Below are positions 47,611-55,541 of a stretch of 64,000 nt of DNA, in pieces. The translations under genes were made by a program, and so were the position numbers. This DNA is from Xylophilus ampelinus (lineage in GTDB: Bacteria > Pseudomonadota > Gammaproteobacteria > Burkholderiales > Burkholderiaceae_C), in NCBI RefSeq assembly GCF_901875635.1, contig NZ_CABFMN010000095.1:62001-126000 (forward strand), given 5' to 3'. Position 1 is the stretch's first letter. Each line of letters starts with the position of its first letter. The notes beneath the pieces were generated by a model, which saw nothing but the letters and a program-made list of their open reading frames with translations, was not told the DNA's origin and searched no databases.

Positions 47611-48608
47611 ATGAACGCCTACAGCCGCGCCAACCGCCGCATCTACGCGGCCTTGTCCGATCCCCTGTCGGCCACCCACCGGCACCGCCTCGACGATCTG
47701 CTCAAGCGCCACGACAACGGCAAGACGACCTGGCTGGCCTGGCTGCGCCAGTCGCCCGTCAAGCCGAACTCGCGCCACATACTCGAACACATCGAGCGCC
47801 TCAAAGCCTGGCAGGCGCTCGACCTGCCTTCCGGCATCGAGCGGTCGGTGCACCAGAACCGCCTGCTCAAGATCGCCCGCGAAGGCGGCCAGATGACGCC
47901 CGCCGATCTGGCCAAGTTCGAGGCACAGCGCCGCTACGCGACCCTGGTGCGCTCGCCATCGAGGGCATGGCCACCGTCACCGACGAAATCATCGACCTGC
48001 ACGACCGCATCCTGGGCAAGCTGTTCAACGCTGCCAAGCACAAGCATCAGCAGCAGTTCCAGGCGTCCGGCAAGGCGATCAACGCCAAGGTGCGGCTGGC
48101 CACCTCGATCAAGCAGGGCACGGTGACGGCCTCGCTGATGCTCAGGAAACTCGGCAGCTACCCGCGCCAGAACGGCCTGGCCGTGGCGCTGCGCGAGCTG
48201 GGCCGCATCGAGCGAACGCTGTTCATCCTGGACTGGCTGCAAAGCGTCGAGCTGCGCCGCCGCGTGCATGCCGGACTGAACAAGGGCGAAGCCCGCAACG
48301 CGCTAGCCCGCGCCGTGTTCTTCAACCGGCTGGGCGAAATCCGCGACCGCAGTTTCGAGCAGCAGCGCTACCGGGCCAGCGGCCTCAACCTGGTGACGGC
48401 GGCCATAGTGTTGTGGAACACGGTCTATCTGGAACGGGCCTCAAACGCCTTACGCGGTCACGGCCAGACTGTCGATGACGCCCTGTTGCAGTACCTGTCG
48501 CCGCTGGGCTGGGAGCACATCAACCTGACCGGCGATTACCTCTGGCGCAGCAGCGCCAAGATCGGCGCGGGCAAGTTCAGGCCGCTACGACCGCTGCAAC
48601 CGGCTTAG
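47611..48608 (+). pseudogene. tnpA: tnpA remnant (Tn3-family transposase), frameshifted and internally deleted
   Basis: Two disablements. First, after QRRYATLV (about 47947) one G is missing, shifting the frame, which then continues as [21 protein letters not shown]. Second, the C-terminal part jumps from KAINAKVRL straight to [17 protein letters not shown]; in intact relatives these are separated by about 550 residues, so a deletion joined them at a shared Arg-Leu. The N-terminal about 170 residues are also missing. It retains [20 protein letters not shown] and the end [10 protein letters not shown]. Ends at the right inverted repeat. Confidence 0.93.
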
Positions 48609-48641
48609 CGTACGATTTTTTCCGTTTTCTGAGACGTCCCC
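48604..48641 (-). repeat. right terminal inverted repeat
   Basis: 38 bp, reverse of GGGGACGTCTCAGAAAACGG through CGTACGCTAAG. It overlaps the last codon and stop of the tnpA remnant. Confidence 0.95.
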
Positions 48642-48938
48642 AATCAGTGCCGCATTGTCCTGGTCAAGGATCAGGGCGTGTACTTCCTCGCCGAGCGTGG
48701 GGAGCGTCGCCCGGATGGGCGCCAGGCACTGCTCGCCTACGCCGTCGGATGCAACCCGGACACCGACCCGTTCGATGACTGGTGGCACCTCGCCGGCCGC
48801 GAGCTGGGCGGCGATGACTTCGCGGAGTATTTCGACCCGAAGGACGGCCTGTTCACGCGCCTCCAGCACTCGGCGGACGATCTCGTGCTTTCCGCCACCG
48901 CCACGCACCTGTCCTTAGCAGTGGTGCCTCCCGCCTGA
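48642..48938 (+). pseudogene. DUF3085 gene, 3' part
   Basis: Begins with the AATCA duplication and reads CRIVLVKDQGVYFLAERGERR, with GCNPDTDPFDDWWHLAGRELGGDDFAEYFDP and the end LSLAVVPPA. This is the DUF3085 core, a family confined largely to ICEs and of unknown role. No start codon or ribosome site remains in front. The tail is intact, with a terminator 18 bp later. Confidence 0.88.
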
Positions 48939-48956
48939 CGCGGCAACCGCCTCGCA

Positions 48957-48981
48957 GCCCCCGCATCGGGGGCCTTCTTTT
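48957..48981 (+). terminator. intrinsic terminator after the DUF3085 gene
   Basis: GCCCCC-GCATC-GGGGGC followed by CTTCTTTT. Confidence 0.85.
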
Positions 48982-49079
48982 GTTCGCACCGCCGCCATCG
49001 CCGCGCGTGCGCGTTTGTCTCCAGCCGCCGAGGCACGCCCCGCCGGCCACAACGCCGGCATGCCACCGGAGACAACCGC

Positions 49080-49530
49080 ATGAACACGCCATCGACCTCG
49101 CCGAGGCTGCACCTCCTACCGGTGTCGCTGCGCACGGCCAATGCATTCGTTCTGTCGCACCATCGCCACCACCGCCCGGTCCAGGGCGCGAAGTTCGCCC
49201 TGGCCGTCACGCTGAGCGACAGCGACCTGATCCACGGCGTGGCCATTGTCGGCCGCCCGGTCGCGCGGCACCTGGACGCTGGAAGTCACGCGGCTGTGCA
49301 CCGACGGCACACCCAGCGCCTGCAGCAAGCTCTACGGCGCGGCCTGGCAGGCGGCAAGGGCGCTGGGCTACATACGCCTGCTCACCTACACCATGCCCGA
49401 CGAAGGTGGCGCCAGCCTGCGCGCCGCCGGCTGGCGGCTGATCGGCGCGCGCGGTGGCGGCGCCTGGAGCCGTCCCGGCCGTCCGCGCGCCGATACCCCC
49501 GAGCACCTGCGCGGCGCCAAGTGCCTGTGA
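49080..49530 (+). pseudogene. XF1762-type ICE protein, frameshifted
   Basis: Frame 1 reads LHLLPVSLRTANAFVLSHHR through GVAIVGRPVARHLD and is lost near 49275. A second frame picks up as WTLEVTRLCTDGTPSACSKLYGAAWQAARALGYIRLLTYT and ends LRGAKCL at 49530. Relatives of this family (annotated XF1762) run through without a break: the few residues between 'RPVAR' and 'WTLEVTR' are shortened here by a number of bases not divisible by three. Either the gene is dead or the read has an error. Function not known; an N-acetyltransferase-like fold is possible. Confidence 0.8.
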
Positions 49531-49840
49531 CAGGCGCCGGGTGGCGCGGACAAAGGGAAGCGCCCGGGTGCCGATTGATTGCTGCCGCGCGCGCGAGGCC
49601 CCGCCATGCTGGCCCCATGCCTGCTGACGTCGTCAGCGACATGCCAGGCAACCATCGGTCTTCGAGGTTGCGGCGCAGTTCCCACTGCGTGACCGAGCCA
49701 GCTCGCACCGCATCCTTCCGCGAGCGGCCACCAGCCTCTGGTGGCGGATGCTTTCGCCTTATCAACCCACCGCGGGGTCACGCACCTTCCCCGCATGCGT
49801 GGGCCGGTGTGTCTCCGCTTCATCCCAATGGAGATTCACC
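49531..49840. other. 310-bp leader region of the DUF3577 gene
   Basis: Holds structured leader D (49623-49689) and a Cys/Arg-poor stretch with CCACCAGCCTCTGGTGG and CGCGGGGT.../ACCTTCCCCGCATGCG pairings. No gene seen. Confidence 0.55.
49623..49689 (+). ncRNA. three-hairpin structured leader, copy D
   Basis: P1 GCTGA/TCAGC (49623-49627, 49633-49637), linker ACATGCCA, P2 GCAACC/GGTTGC (49648-49653, 49666-49671), P3 CGCAG/CTGCG (49674-49678, 49685-49689). P2 has changed on both sides relative to A and B, keeping the pair. It lies 152 bp upstream of the DUF3577 start. Confidence 0.72.
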
Positions 49841-50770
49841 ATGAACACCACGTCCAACGAGAAATCGTATTTCGACCTCCACACCTCGGGCATCGGCTAC
49901 ATCCAGCGTGTCCGTGAAGTGCCCGTCCGGGGCGGCCGCCGTGCGCAGCCTTTCCTGGCTTGCACCATCGCCGCGCTGGTCGGCCCCGCCCGGGACCCCA
50001 GCTACCGCTACTTCGACGTCAAGGTCTCGGGAGCCGAGGCCAAGAAGCTCGTTCAGCGCTACATCGGCGTTGACGATCCCAAGCAGCGCCCGCTGGTGCG
50101 CTTTCGCCTCGGTGACCTGTGGGGCGATGCGTACATCCGCGACAAGGGTGAGCAGAAGGGTCAGGCCGCCGCGTCCCTCAAGGCGCGACTGCTCAAGGCC
50201 GAACTGATCGACCGGGCCGAACTGGCTTCGATCGAGCAGCACGAGCTGATCACCCGCGGCATCGGCTATCTCAATCGTGTGAAGGACGTCACCCCGAAGG
50301 CTGGCGACTCGTTCCTCTCTTGCACGGTCGCAGCACTGGCCGGGCCTGTCGATGAACCGGAGTATCGGTACTTCGACATCATCGTCGCCACCCCGGAAGC
50401 CGAGCATCTGGCTCGCCGGTGCGTCCAGGCCATCGAGGGGGACCGTAAGGTCCTGATCGCCTTCCGTCTGAACGACATGAAGATCGATCCGTACATCCGC
50501 ACCAAGGGCGAGCACGCCGGGGAACCGGCCGCAAGCCTGGAATCGACGCTGGTCCACATCGGTCTCATCAAGATCGACGGTACCCAGGTCTATCCGACGA
50601 GCCAGGCGCAAGCCGAGGCGTCGCCGGCCGAAGACGCATCCGCGTCCGAAGCCGACGAAGCCATCGACACTGCTGCCGACCCCGCTGCAGACCAGCCTGC
50701 CGAGCCCGCCGAGCGCGAGCCCGAGGCGCAAGTCGAGGAGCAGGAGCCGGCATTGGCTGCTTCGTTCTGA
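49841..50770 (+). CDS. DUF3577 / STY4534 family ICE protein with duplicated domain
   Basis: 309 residues. Two copies of one domain: residues about 14-118 (SGIGYIQRVREVPVRGG, RRAQPFLACTIAALVGPA, PSYRYFDVKVSG, VRFRLGDLWGDAYIRDKGEQKG) and about 140-245 (GIGYLNRVKDVTPKAGD, SFLSCTVAALAGPV, PEYRYFDIIVATPEA, IAFRLNDMKIDPYIRTKGEHAG). The tail is acidic Glu/Ala-rich. DUF3577 proteins are annotated as ICE replication proteins; the family has usually one such domain, by recollection. ATGGAG site, start at 49841. Confidence 0.85.
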   Translation: MNTTSNEKSYFDLHTSGIGYIQRVREVPVRGGRRAQPFLACTIAALVGPARDPSYRYFDVKVSGAEAKKLVQRYIGVDDPKQRPLVRFRLGDLWGDAYIRDKGEQKGQAAASLKARLLKAELIDRAELASIEQHELITRGIGYLNRVKDVTPKAGDSFLSCTVAALAGPVDEPEYRYFDIIVATPEAEHLARRCVQAIEGDRKVLIAFRLNDMKIDPYIRTKGEHAGEPAASLESTLVHIGLIKIDGTQVYPTSQAQAEASPAEDASASEADEAIDTAADPAADQPAEPAEREPEAQVEEQEPALAASF

Positions 50771-50778
50771 TCCGGCAT

Positions 50779-50803
50779 GGCCCCTCACGGGGCCTTGCTT
50801 TTT
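50779..50803 (+). terminator. intrinsic terminator after the DUF3577 gene
   Basis: GGCCCC-TCAC-GGGGCC followed by TTGCTTTTT. Confidence 0.75.
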
Positions 50804-50826
50804 CCTATTCTTCAAGGAGAACCATC

Positions 50827-51516
50827 ATGGCAGCCACACCGGCACCCGAGAAATCGGTCGCGCCCATCGTCGTCCCCGGCCAGCTCACGCTGCGCACCAT
50901 TCGCGGCAAGAACGGCCCGTTCACGGTCGGCCGCCTCGCGACGCACCTCGGTACGTTCGAGGTCAAAGACCCGGAACTGGAGCAGTACCCCGAAGGGAAA
51001 TACGACGGGGAGTTTGTGATCCGCTACATCTTTCCGAAGTCCTACCCGGTCGGGGGCGGCATGCGGTTCGAGATCCGCGCCAGCCTCGACGGGATGACGC
51101 TCAATGGCATCGACAAACTGAGCCGCGACGAAGCCCGCAGCTTCGCCACCCAGGACGTCGATCCGCTCGATGAAGAGCAAGGGGCGCAGCCTGCGGCAAC
51201 GCCGGCCAAGCCCGCCAAGGCATCCAGGCCTGCCAAGCCCGCACCCGTGCAGGCGTCCGCGGACCCGCTGGTCGATACCACGCCCTTCGGCGTGGATGCG
51301 CCACCGCCTGCTGCGGCCGCTGCCCCCGGCAGCACCGAAGACGGTGACGCCGCGCTGTTCGGCCTGCTGTGGCCGCTGGGCGAGTCCGTGAAACTGGATT
51401 CGACCATCGACCGCCGCACCCTGCGCGCGCAGATCGCCCGCCTGGGCGAGCTGGGCTACGCGCTGGACTTCAAGACGCAGGAGTGGAGCCGCCAGGCCGA
51501 ACCACAAGCTGCGTGA
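50827..51516 (+). CDS. DUF3275 family ICE protein
   Basis: 229 residues. GQLTLRTIRGKNGPFTVGRLATHLGTFEVKDPELEQYPEGKYDGEFVIRYIFPKSYPVGGGMRFEIRASLDGM is the DUF3275 domain, followed by an Ala/Pro linker and a C-terminal LDSTIDRRTLRAQIARLGELGYALDFKTQEWSRQ. DUF3275 and DUF3577 genes stand together in these ICEs. AAGGAG before the ATG. Function unknown. Confidence 0.82.
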   Translation: MAATPAPEKSVAPIVVPGQLTLRTIRGKNGPFTVGRLATHLGTFEVKDPELEQYPEGKYDGEFVIRYIFPKSYPVGGGMRFEIRASLDGMTLNGIDKLSRDEARSFATQDVDPLDEEQGAQPAATPAKPAKASRPAKPAPVQASADPLVDTTPFGVDAPPPAAAAAPGSTEDGDAALFGLLWPLGESVKLDSTIDRRTLRAQIARLGELGYALDFKTQEWSRQAEPQAA

Positions 51517-51608
51517 GCAGACGCCGCATGCGCGGTGTTCTTCATCCACCTGCCGGGGTTCCTTCCCCATGCGGGGGAGGCCCTGGCCATTTTCTGGAGG
51601 TCCCCATT

Positions 51609-51950
51609 ATGTTCACCATCGCTTGCGATACCCCGCGTTCAACGTTGGATGAACCCGCGTGGCGGGAACTCTGCAAGGCGGCCGCCGCACACGCCCAGCG
51701 CGGTTGCGGCTTGTCCTACGACCACTACGTGACGCTCTTCAGTTCGGCGATCGACGCACAGGCCAATCGTTTGCCGGATGAGCAACGTGCTCAGGCTCTC
51801 GAAATCGCGGCCCAGGAATGGGACTACGCAACACCTGCCGAACGGCAGGAAACCCAGGACTGGAATGCGGAGCATGGCTATTGCTCGCATGGGATCGAGT
51901 TCGGCTGCTGCCCGGCCGGTTGTGATCGCGACGATGACGACTGGGACTAA
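51609..51950 (+). CDS. small Cys-rich-tailed ICE protein
   Basis: 113 residues. Helical N-terminal part, C-terminal CSHGIEFGCCPAGCDRDDDDWD carries four Cys in a short span and an acidic end, which could bind a metal. TGGAGG before the ATG. No family recognised. Flanked on both sides by gaps with CCCC/GGGG hairpins. Confidence 0.62.
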   Translation: MFTIACDTPRSTLDEPAWRELCKAAAAHAQRGCGLSYDHYVTLFSSAIDAQANRLPDEQRAQALEIAAQEWDYATPAERQETQDWNAEHGYCSHGIEFGCCPAGCDRDDDDWD

Positions 51951-52056
51951 GGCCAAGGCATAGGTTTTCCTTCGCTGCACCTGCGGCATTCCATCACCCA
52001 CTGGGGGTTCTTCCCCACGGGGAGGCCTCCAGCTCAACTTTTCGAGGAGGCCTCTC

Positions 52057-52464
52057 ATGGGCTGGTATTTCTCTCCCCAATCGCGGTCTGAACTGATCGC
52101 GGAACTGATCGCACCACAGCAGACCGAGCGCGTCAGCGCGAAGGTTATCGCTCACGCATTGCGCGGCAACGTGCTGTGGTCCGTGGTCGAACTGACCGCC
52201 AAGGTCGAAGGTGTGCATCGTGATCTCGCGCCGGGCCAGTCCCTGCGCTACATCCGCTGCGATCTGCTGGAACGCAGCGGCAACCAGTGGGGCTACAAGC
52301 CGCTGGAAGAGTCCATGCATCCGTACTATTACTCGTGCCCGCTGTCCTATCTGGACCTCGCACCGGAGCAGTCCGCCGACTGGCGTGCAGGCGTTCGCGC
52401 CTACCACGCCCGGCGGCGCACACCCACGGCTGTCACGGCACCCGCCGCGGCGCTGTTGGCCTGA
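52057..52464 (+). CDS. ICE protein, DUF6927-like
   Basis: 135 residues. MGWYFSPQSRSELIAELIAP, GNVLWSVVELTAKVEGVHRD, CDLLERSGNQWGYKPLEESMHPYYYSCPLSYLDLAPEQ fits what I recall as DUF6927 (tentative). CGAGGAGG 8 bp before the ATG. Function unknown. Stop lies 16 bp before the next start. Confidence 0.65.
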   Translation: MGWYFSPQSRSELIAELIAPQQTERVSAKVIAHALRGNVLWSVVELTAKVEGVHRDLAPGQSLRYIRCDLLERSGNQWGYKPLEESMHPYYYSCPLSYLDLAPEQSADWRAGVRAYHARRRTPTAVTAPAAALLA

Positions 52465-52480
52465 GCCAGGAGGAACCGAC

Positions 52481-52741
52481 ATGGACCCGATCCTGGCTGC
52501 ACTCCCGCTCTCGCTGTTGAAGCTCGTTGAAGGCAGTTTGTCCAACGACGAAGTTTCCTCCGACGAGGAAATGCTGGGGTACTTCATCGACAACGGCCTC
52601 ACCGAGGAGCAGGCACGGCAGGCGCTGACCTACCGCGACCAGTACCTCAACAACATCTACCTGGACGGCTTCACGCCGATCACCGCGGTGGACGAGGCGC
52701 TTCACTTCAATCCGCACACCCAACAGTTCGAGCCGGACTGA
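52481..52741 (+). CDS. small acidic ICE protein
   Basis: 86 residues. LLKLVEGSLSNDEVSSDEEMLGYFIDNGLTEEQARQALTYRDQYLNNIYLDGFTPI is helical. CAGGAGGAACC before the ATG; probably cotranscribed with the 52057 gene. No known family. Confidence 0.62.
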   Translation: MDPILAALPLSLLKLVEGSLSNDEVSSDEEMLGYFIDNGLTEEQARQALTYRDQYLNNIYLDGFTPITAVDEALHFNPHTQQFEPD

Positions 52742-52759
52742 GCGGTTTTCTTCCACCCC

Positions 52760-52780
52760 CTGGGGCAGTACTTGCCCCAG
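52760..52780 (+). terminator. perfect hairpin in the 52742-52817 gap
   Basis: CTGGGGCA-GTACT-TGCCCCAG. 8-bp stem, no T tract, so it may be a leader structure instead. Confidence 0.5.
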
Positions 52781-52817
52781 CGGGCGGTGCTGTTCCCGTT
52801 CATCCGAGGACACCACC

Positions 52818-53465
52818 ATGCCCGCAAACACTTCTTCCACGCTGTACCGCATCGACGAATGCCCGGACGTGATGGCCGACGCCTGCGTCGGCGATGACCA
52901 GGGCAACCTGATCTTCCTGTCCATCTGGGCGCGGGACACCGCCGTCCAGCAGTTCCTTGCACGCCTGACCCTCGGGCGCGACGAGCAGGGACTGGACCAG
53001 TTCCACGTCATCACCGACCAGGGCGGCAGCGTCCCGGTATTCATCGGCAACGTCGATCGCCTGGAAAAGCGCATCACGCGCGCCTACCGGCGAACGCTGT
53101 TCGGTTCGCTGTCCAACGTGTGGCTGTTCGACCGGCGCTGCGTCAAGCCCGACAAGGCCAACGCCAGCGCATTGGCACTGCTGCCACGTGACAGCGCCCA
53201 CCGGCTTGACCGCCTGTGGATGCTGGTGCGGGACACCTGCCCGTTGCCGCTGCTCGACCACTGGCGCGAGACCGTGCTGGAACTGCTGCAAAGCCGCGAG
53301 ATGCTGGCCCGCCTTCCGTTCGCCCTCGGGCCGCTGGAAGGCCATCGGCTCGCCATCGACGTGCCGGCGCTGAGCTTGGCGCTGGGCTCCCTGATCCGCA
53401 GTGACGCGCTCACCGCCTATCCCTATCCGGCCAAGATTTGGACGCCGGAAGCGGTAGCGGCTTGA
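52818..53465 (+). CDS. ICE protein of unknown function
   Basis: 215 residues. Starts MPANTSSTLYRIDECPDVMA. Helical, with LFGSLSNVWLFDRRCVKPDK and a C-terminal LALGSLIRSDALTAYPYPAKIW. Preceded by a weak CGAGGA site. No motif recognised. A hairpin follows. Confidence 0.6.
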   Translation: MPANTSSTLYRIDECPDVMADACVGDDQGNLIFLSIWARDTAVQQFLARLTLGRDEQGLDQFHVITDQGGSVPVFIGNVDRLEKRITRAYRRTLFGSLSNVWLFDRRCVKPDKANASALALLPRDSAHRLDRLWMLVRDTCPLPLLDHWRETVLELLQSREMLARLPFALGPLEGHRLAIDVPALSLALGSLIRSDALTAYPYPAKIWTPEAVAA

Positions 53466-53473
53466 CCCACCCT

Positions 53474-53499
53474 CGGAGGCACGCCTTGGCGTGCTTCCG
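53474..53499 (+). terminator. hairpin after the 52818 gene
   Basis: CGGAGGCACGCC-TT-GGCGTGCTTCCG, 12-bp stem with one G-T. Followed by TCATTC. Confidence 0.5.
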
Positions 53500-53529
53500 T
53501 CATTCATCCCCGCCAACCAGGAGACTTCC

Positions 53530-54639
53530 ATGGCTCTCATGTTCCCGCGGCTCGCCCGCAATTTCGCCAAAAATGGGTACTACCCGACCGACGAACCCAC
53601 GCTCGAAAGAGCCCTCAACGCACTGATGCCCAGCGACGGGCCGATGTGCATCCTCGATCCCTGCGCCGGTGAAGGCGTGGCAATCGCCGAAGCCTCTCAT
53701 GCCCTCGGGCGCGAACAGACCAAGGCGTTCGCCGTCGAATTCGACGCCGAGCGGGCGCGCCATGCCCGCGGCCTGGTCGATCACTGCCTGCACGCGGACC
53801 TGATGGACACGATGATCTCCAAGCAGTCCTTCGGACTACTGTGGCTGAATCCACCGTATGGCGACCTGTCCAAGGACGTCAACGGCAACATCGGCTATCA
53901 GGGCCAGGGCCGTGCCCGCCTCGAAAAGCTGTTCTATCAGCGTTCGCTGTCGCTGTTGCAATACGGCGGCGTGCTGGTCTTCATCGTCCCCGGCTACGTG
54001 CTCGACGCGGAGCTGGTCGGCTGGTTGACGCGCCACTACACCGATCTGCGTATCTACCGAGCGGTGGAAACGCAGTTCAAGCAGGTGGTGATCTTCGGCC
54101 GCCGGGTCCGTCAGCGGGAGCTGGCACCCGATGGCGTCAAGGCCGTGCGCAATCTGCTGCTGCAGGTTGGGCTTGGCGAAGTCGAAGCCGAGGAACTGCC
54201 GAGCGAATGGCCGTTCCTGCCGTACATCGTCCCCGCCAGTCCGGCCGAGCCGGAGCATTTCTTCCGCGTGACGATGGAGCCCGAACAGTTCGCCGACGAG
54301 GTTGGCCGGCTGCAAGGCCTTTGGCCGTCGCTGGACACGCACTTGGGGACCGCGCAGCAGTCGCTGCGTCCACCGGCGCGGGCCTTGTCCCACTGGCATC
54401 TCGCCCTGGCTCTGGCCGCGGGCGCGATCTCCGGCGTCGTGCGCTCCCAGACGGGGCGCGTGCTCGTCGTCAAAGGTGACACCCACAAGGACAAGACGCT
54501 CCAGCGGGAATTCACCGAACGCGAAGACGGCTCCATCGCCGAGACACGCATCCTCACCGACAAGTTCGTGCCTGTCATCCGCGCGTGGGACATGACGCCT
54601 GGCTCCCCGACACGGGGCGAGGTGTTGACCATCCGCTGA
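53530..54639 (+). CDS. DUF6094-type DNA methyltransferase-like protein
   Basis: 369 residues. S-adenosylmethionine motif ILDPCAGEGVAIAEASHAL near residue 43, catalytic motif LLWLNPPYGDLSKD (N-P-P-Y, an N6-adenine or N4-cytosine class signature) near residue 112. The N-terminal LARNFAKNGYYPTDEPTLERAL and the helicase neighbour are as in ICE-borne DUF6094 proteins. CAGGAG before the ATG. Could modify ICE DNA; the target is unknown. Confidence 0.82.
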   Translation: MALMFPRLARNFAKNGYYPTDEPTLERALNALMPSDGPMCILDPCAGEGVAIAEASHALGREQTKAFAVEFDAERARHARGLVDHCLHADLMDTMISKQSFGLLWLNPPYGDLSKDVNGNIGYQGQGRARLEKLFYQRSLSLLQYGGVLVFIVPGYVLDAELVGWLTRHYTDLRIYRAVETQFKQVVIFGRRVRQRELAPDGVKAVRNLLLQVGLGEVEAEELPSEWPFLPYIVPASPAEPEHFFRVTMEPEQFADEVGRLQGLWPSLDTHLGTAQQSLRPPARALSHWHLALALAAGAISGVVRSQTGRVLVVKGDTHKDKTLQREFTEREDGSIAETRILTDKFVPVIRAWDMTPGSPTRGEVLTIR

Positions 54640-54689
54640 TCCACCGGACGCGCTGCCGTCCTGCTGTACCAACTCGAAGGAGAAACACC

Positions 54690-55010
54690 ATGATCCCCAA
54701 TCCGTTCAAGCGGCCTGCGCCGCACAAGCAACCGTTGTTCACACCGAGTACGTTGAAGTTGAGCGAGAAGGTGCATTGGCTGGCCCGGCGAGGCCTGATT
54801 GACCCCTTGGCCTATGTCCAGCGCCATGTGCGCGGGGACTGGGGCGAGATCGATGAGGCCACCCGCCAAGCGAACGACGTGGCGATCCAACAGGACAACC
54901 TGATGATTTCGCAGTTCAGGATCACGCCGGACCTGGCGCTGATCGTCAAGACCAGCGAAGACCACCAGACCACGGTGGTCCAGCTTCCCGAAGAGCGGGA
55001 CCTGATCTGA
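54690..55010 (+). CDS. small ICE protein, paralogue 1
   Basis: 106 residues. LSEKVHWLARRGLIDPLAYVQRHVRGDWGEIDEATRQANDVAIQQ, then a strand-rich C-terminus with LALIVKTSEDHQTTVVQLPEER. The G-L-I-D-P-x-x-Y-x-x-R-H-x-R-G-D-W-G pattern repeats in the next gene, so the two are paralogues. AAGGAG before the ATG. Function unknown (annotated 'plasmid related' in some relatives, by recollection). Confidence 0.68.
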   Translation: MIPNPFKRPAPHKQPLFTPSTLKLSEKVHWLARRGLIDPLAYVQRHVRGDWGEIDEATRQANDVAIQQDNLMISQFRITPDLALIVKTSEDHQTTVVQLPEERDLI

Positions 55011-55099
55011 GGCCCCACATCGTCATCTTCATCCACCTGACGGAGCCACTTCACTCCGGCAGGGGTGTCGTGGCCCAATGAACCATCAAGGAGGAGCCC

Positions 55100-55405
55100 A
55101 TGGCATCGCATCGTATCGAAACCTACTGCCACAGGCTGACGTTCCCCATTGGGGCGCTCATCTTCAGCAGAGGTATCAACCGCCTGTTCAACGCGGGTCG
55201 CCTGGACCCGATTCCGTACTTCAGACGGCACGCCCGCGGCGACTGGGGCGACGTCACCGCCCAGCAATGGGAGGCCAACAGCTCTGCGCTTCAATCAGGC
55301 GCGCCGCTGGAATCGCACTACGTGATCCACCCGGGACTCGCCATTCGCATCATCACCGATACGGGGCGCAGCATCACCGCCATCGTGCTGCCGTCCGAGG
55401 ACTGA
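55100..55405 (+). CDS. small ICE protein, paralogue 2
   Basis: 101 residues. LFNAGRLDPIPYFRRHARGDWGDVTAQQWEANSSAL matches the 54690 gene in the same place; the C-terminus LAIRIITDTGRSITAIVLPSED parallels LALIVKTSEDHQTTVVQLPEE. AAGGAGG 6 bp before the ATG. A nested CCAC...GTGG structure follows it before the helicase. Confidence 0.68.
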   Translation: MASHRIETYCHRLTFPIGALIFSRGINRLFNAGRLDPIPYFRRHARGDWGDVTAQQWEANSSALQSGAPLESHYVIHPGLAIRIITDTGRSITAIVLPSED

Positions 55406-55541
55406 GCACGGTTCACCCGCGGGCCACCCAGGCCAGCATCTTCAACCACCTTCGGCCACGCGCCGATTCTCCTCCCACCACGGGGCATGCCATTGCCCCG
55501 CTGGGGGTGGTGCATGCCCCATTTTTCTTTGGAGCATCACC

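Noticed and set aside
47611..48126. 171-codon frame after merA as a functional gene
   Set aside because: It is the first part of the frameshifted tnpA; after about 47947 the translation is out of frame.
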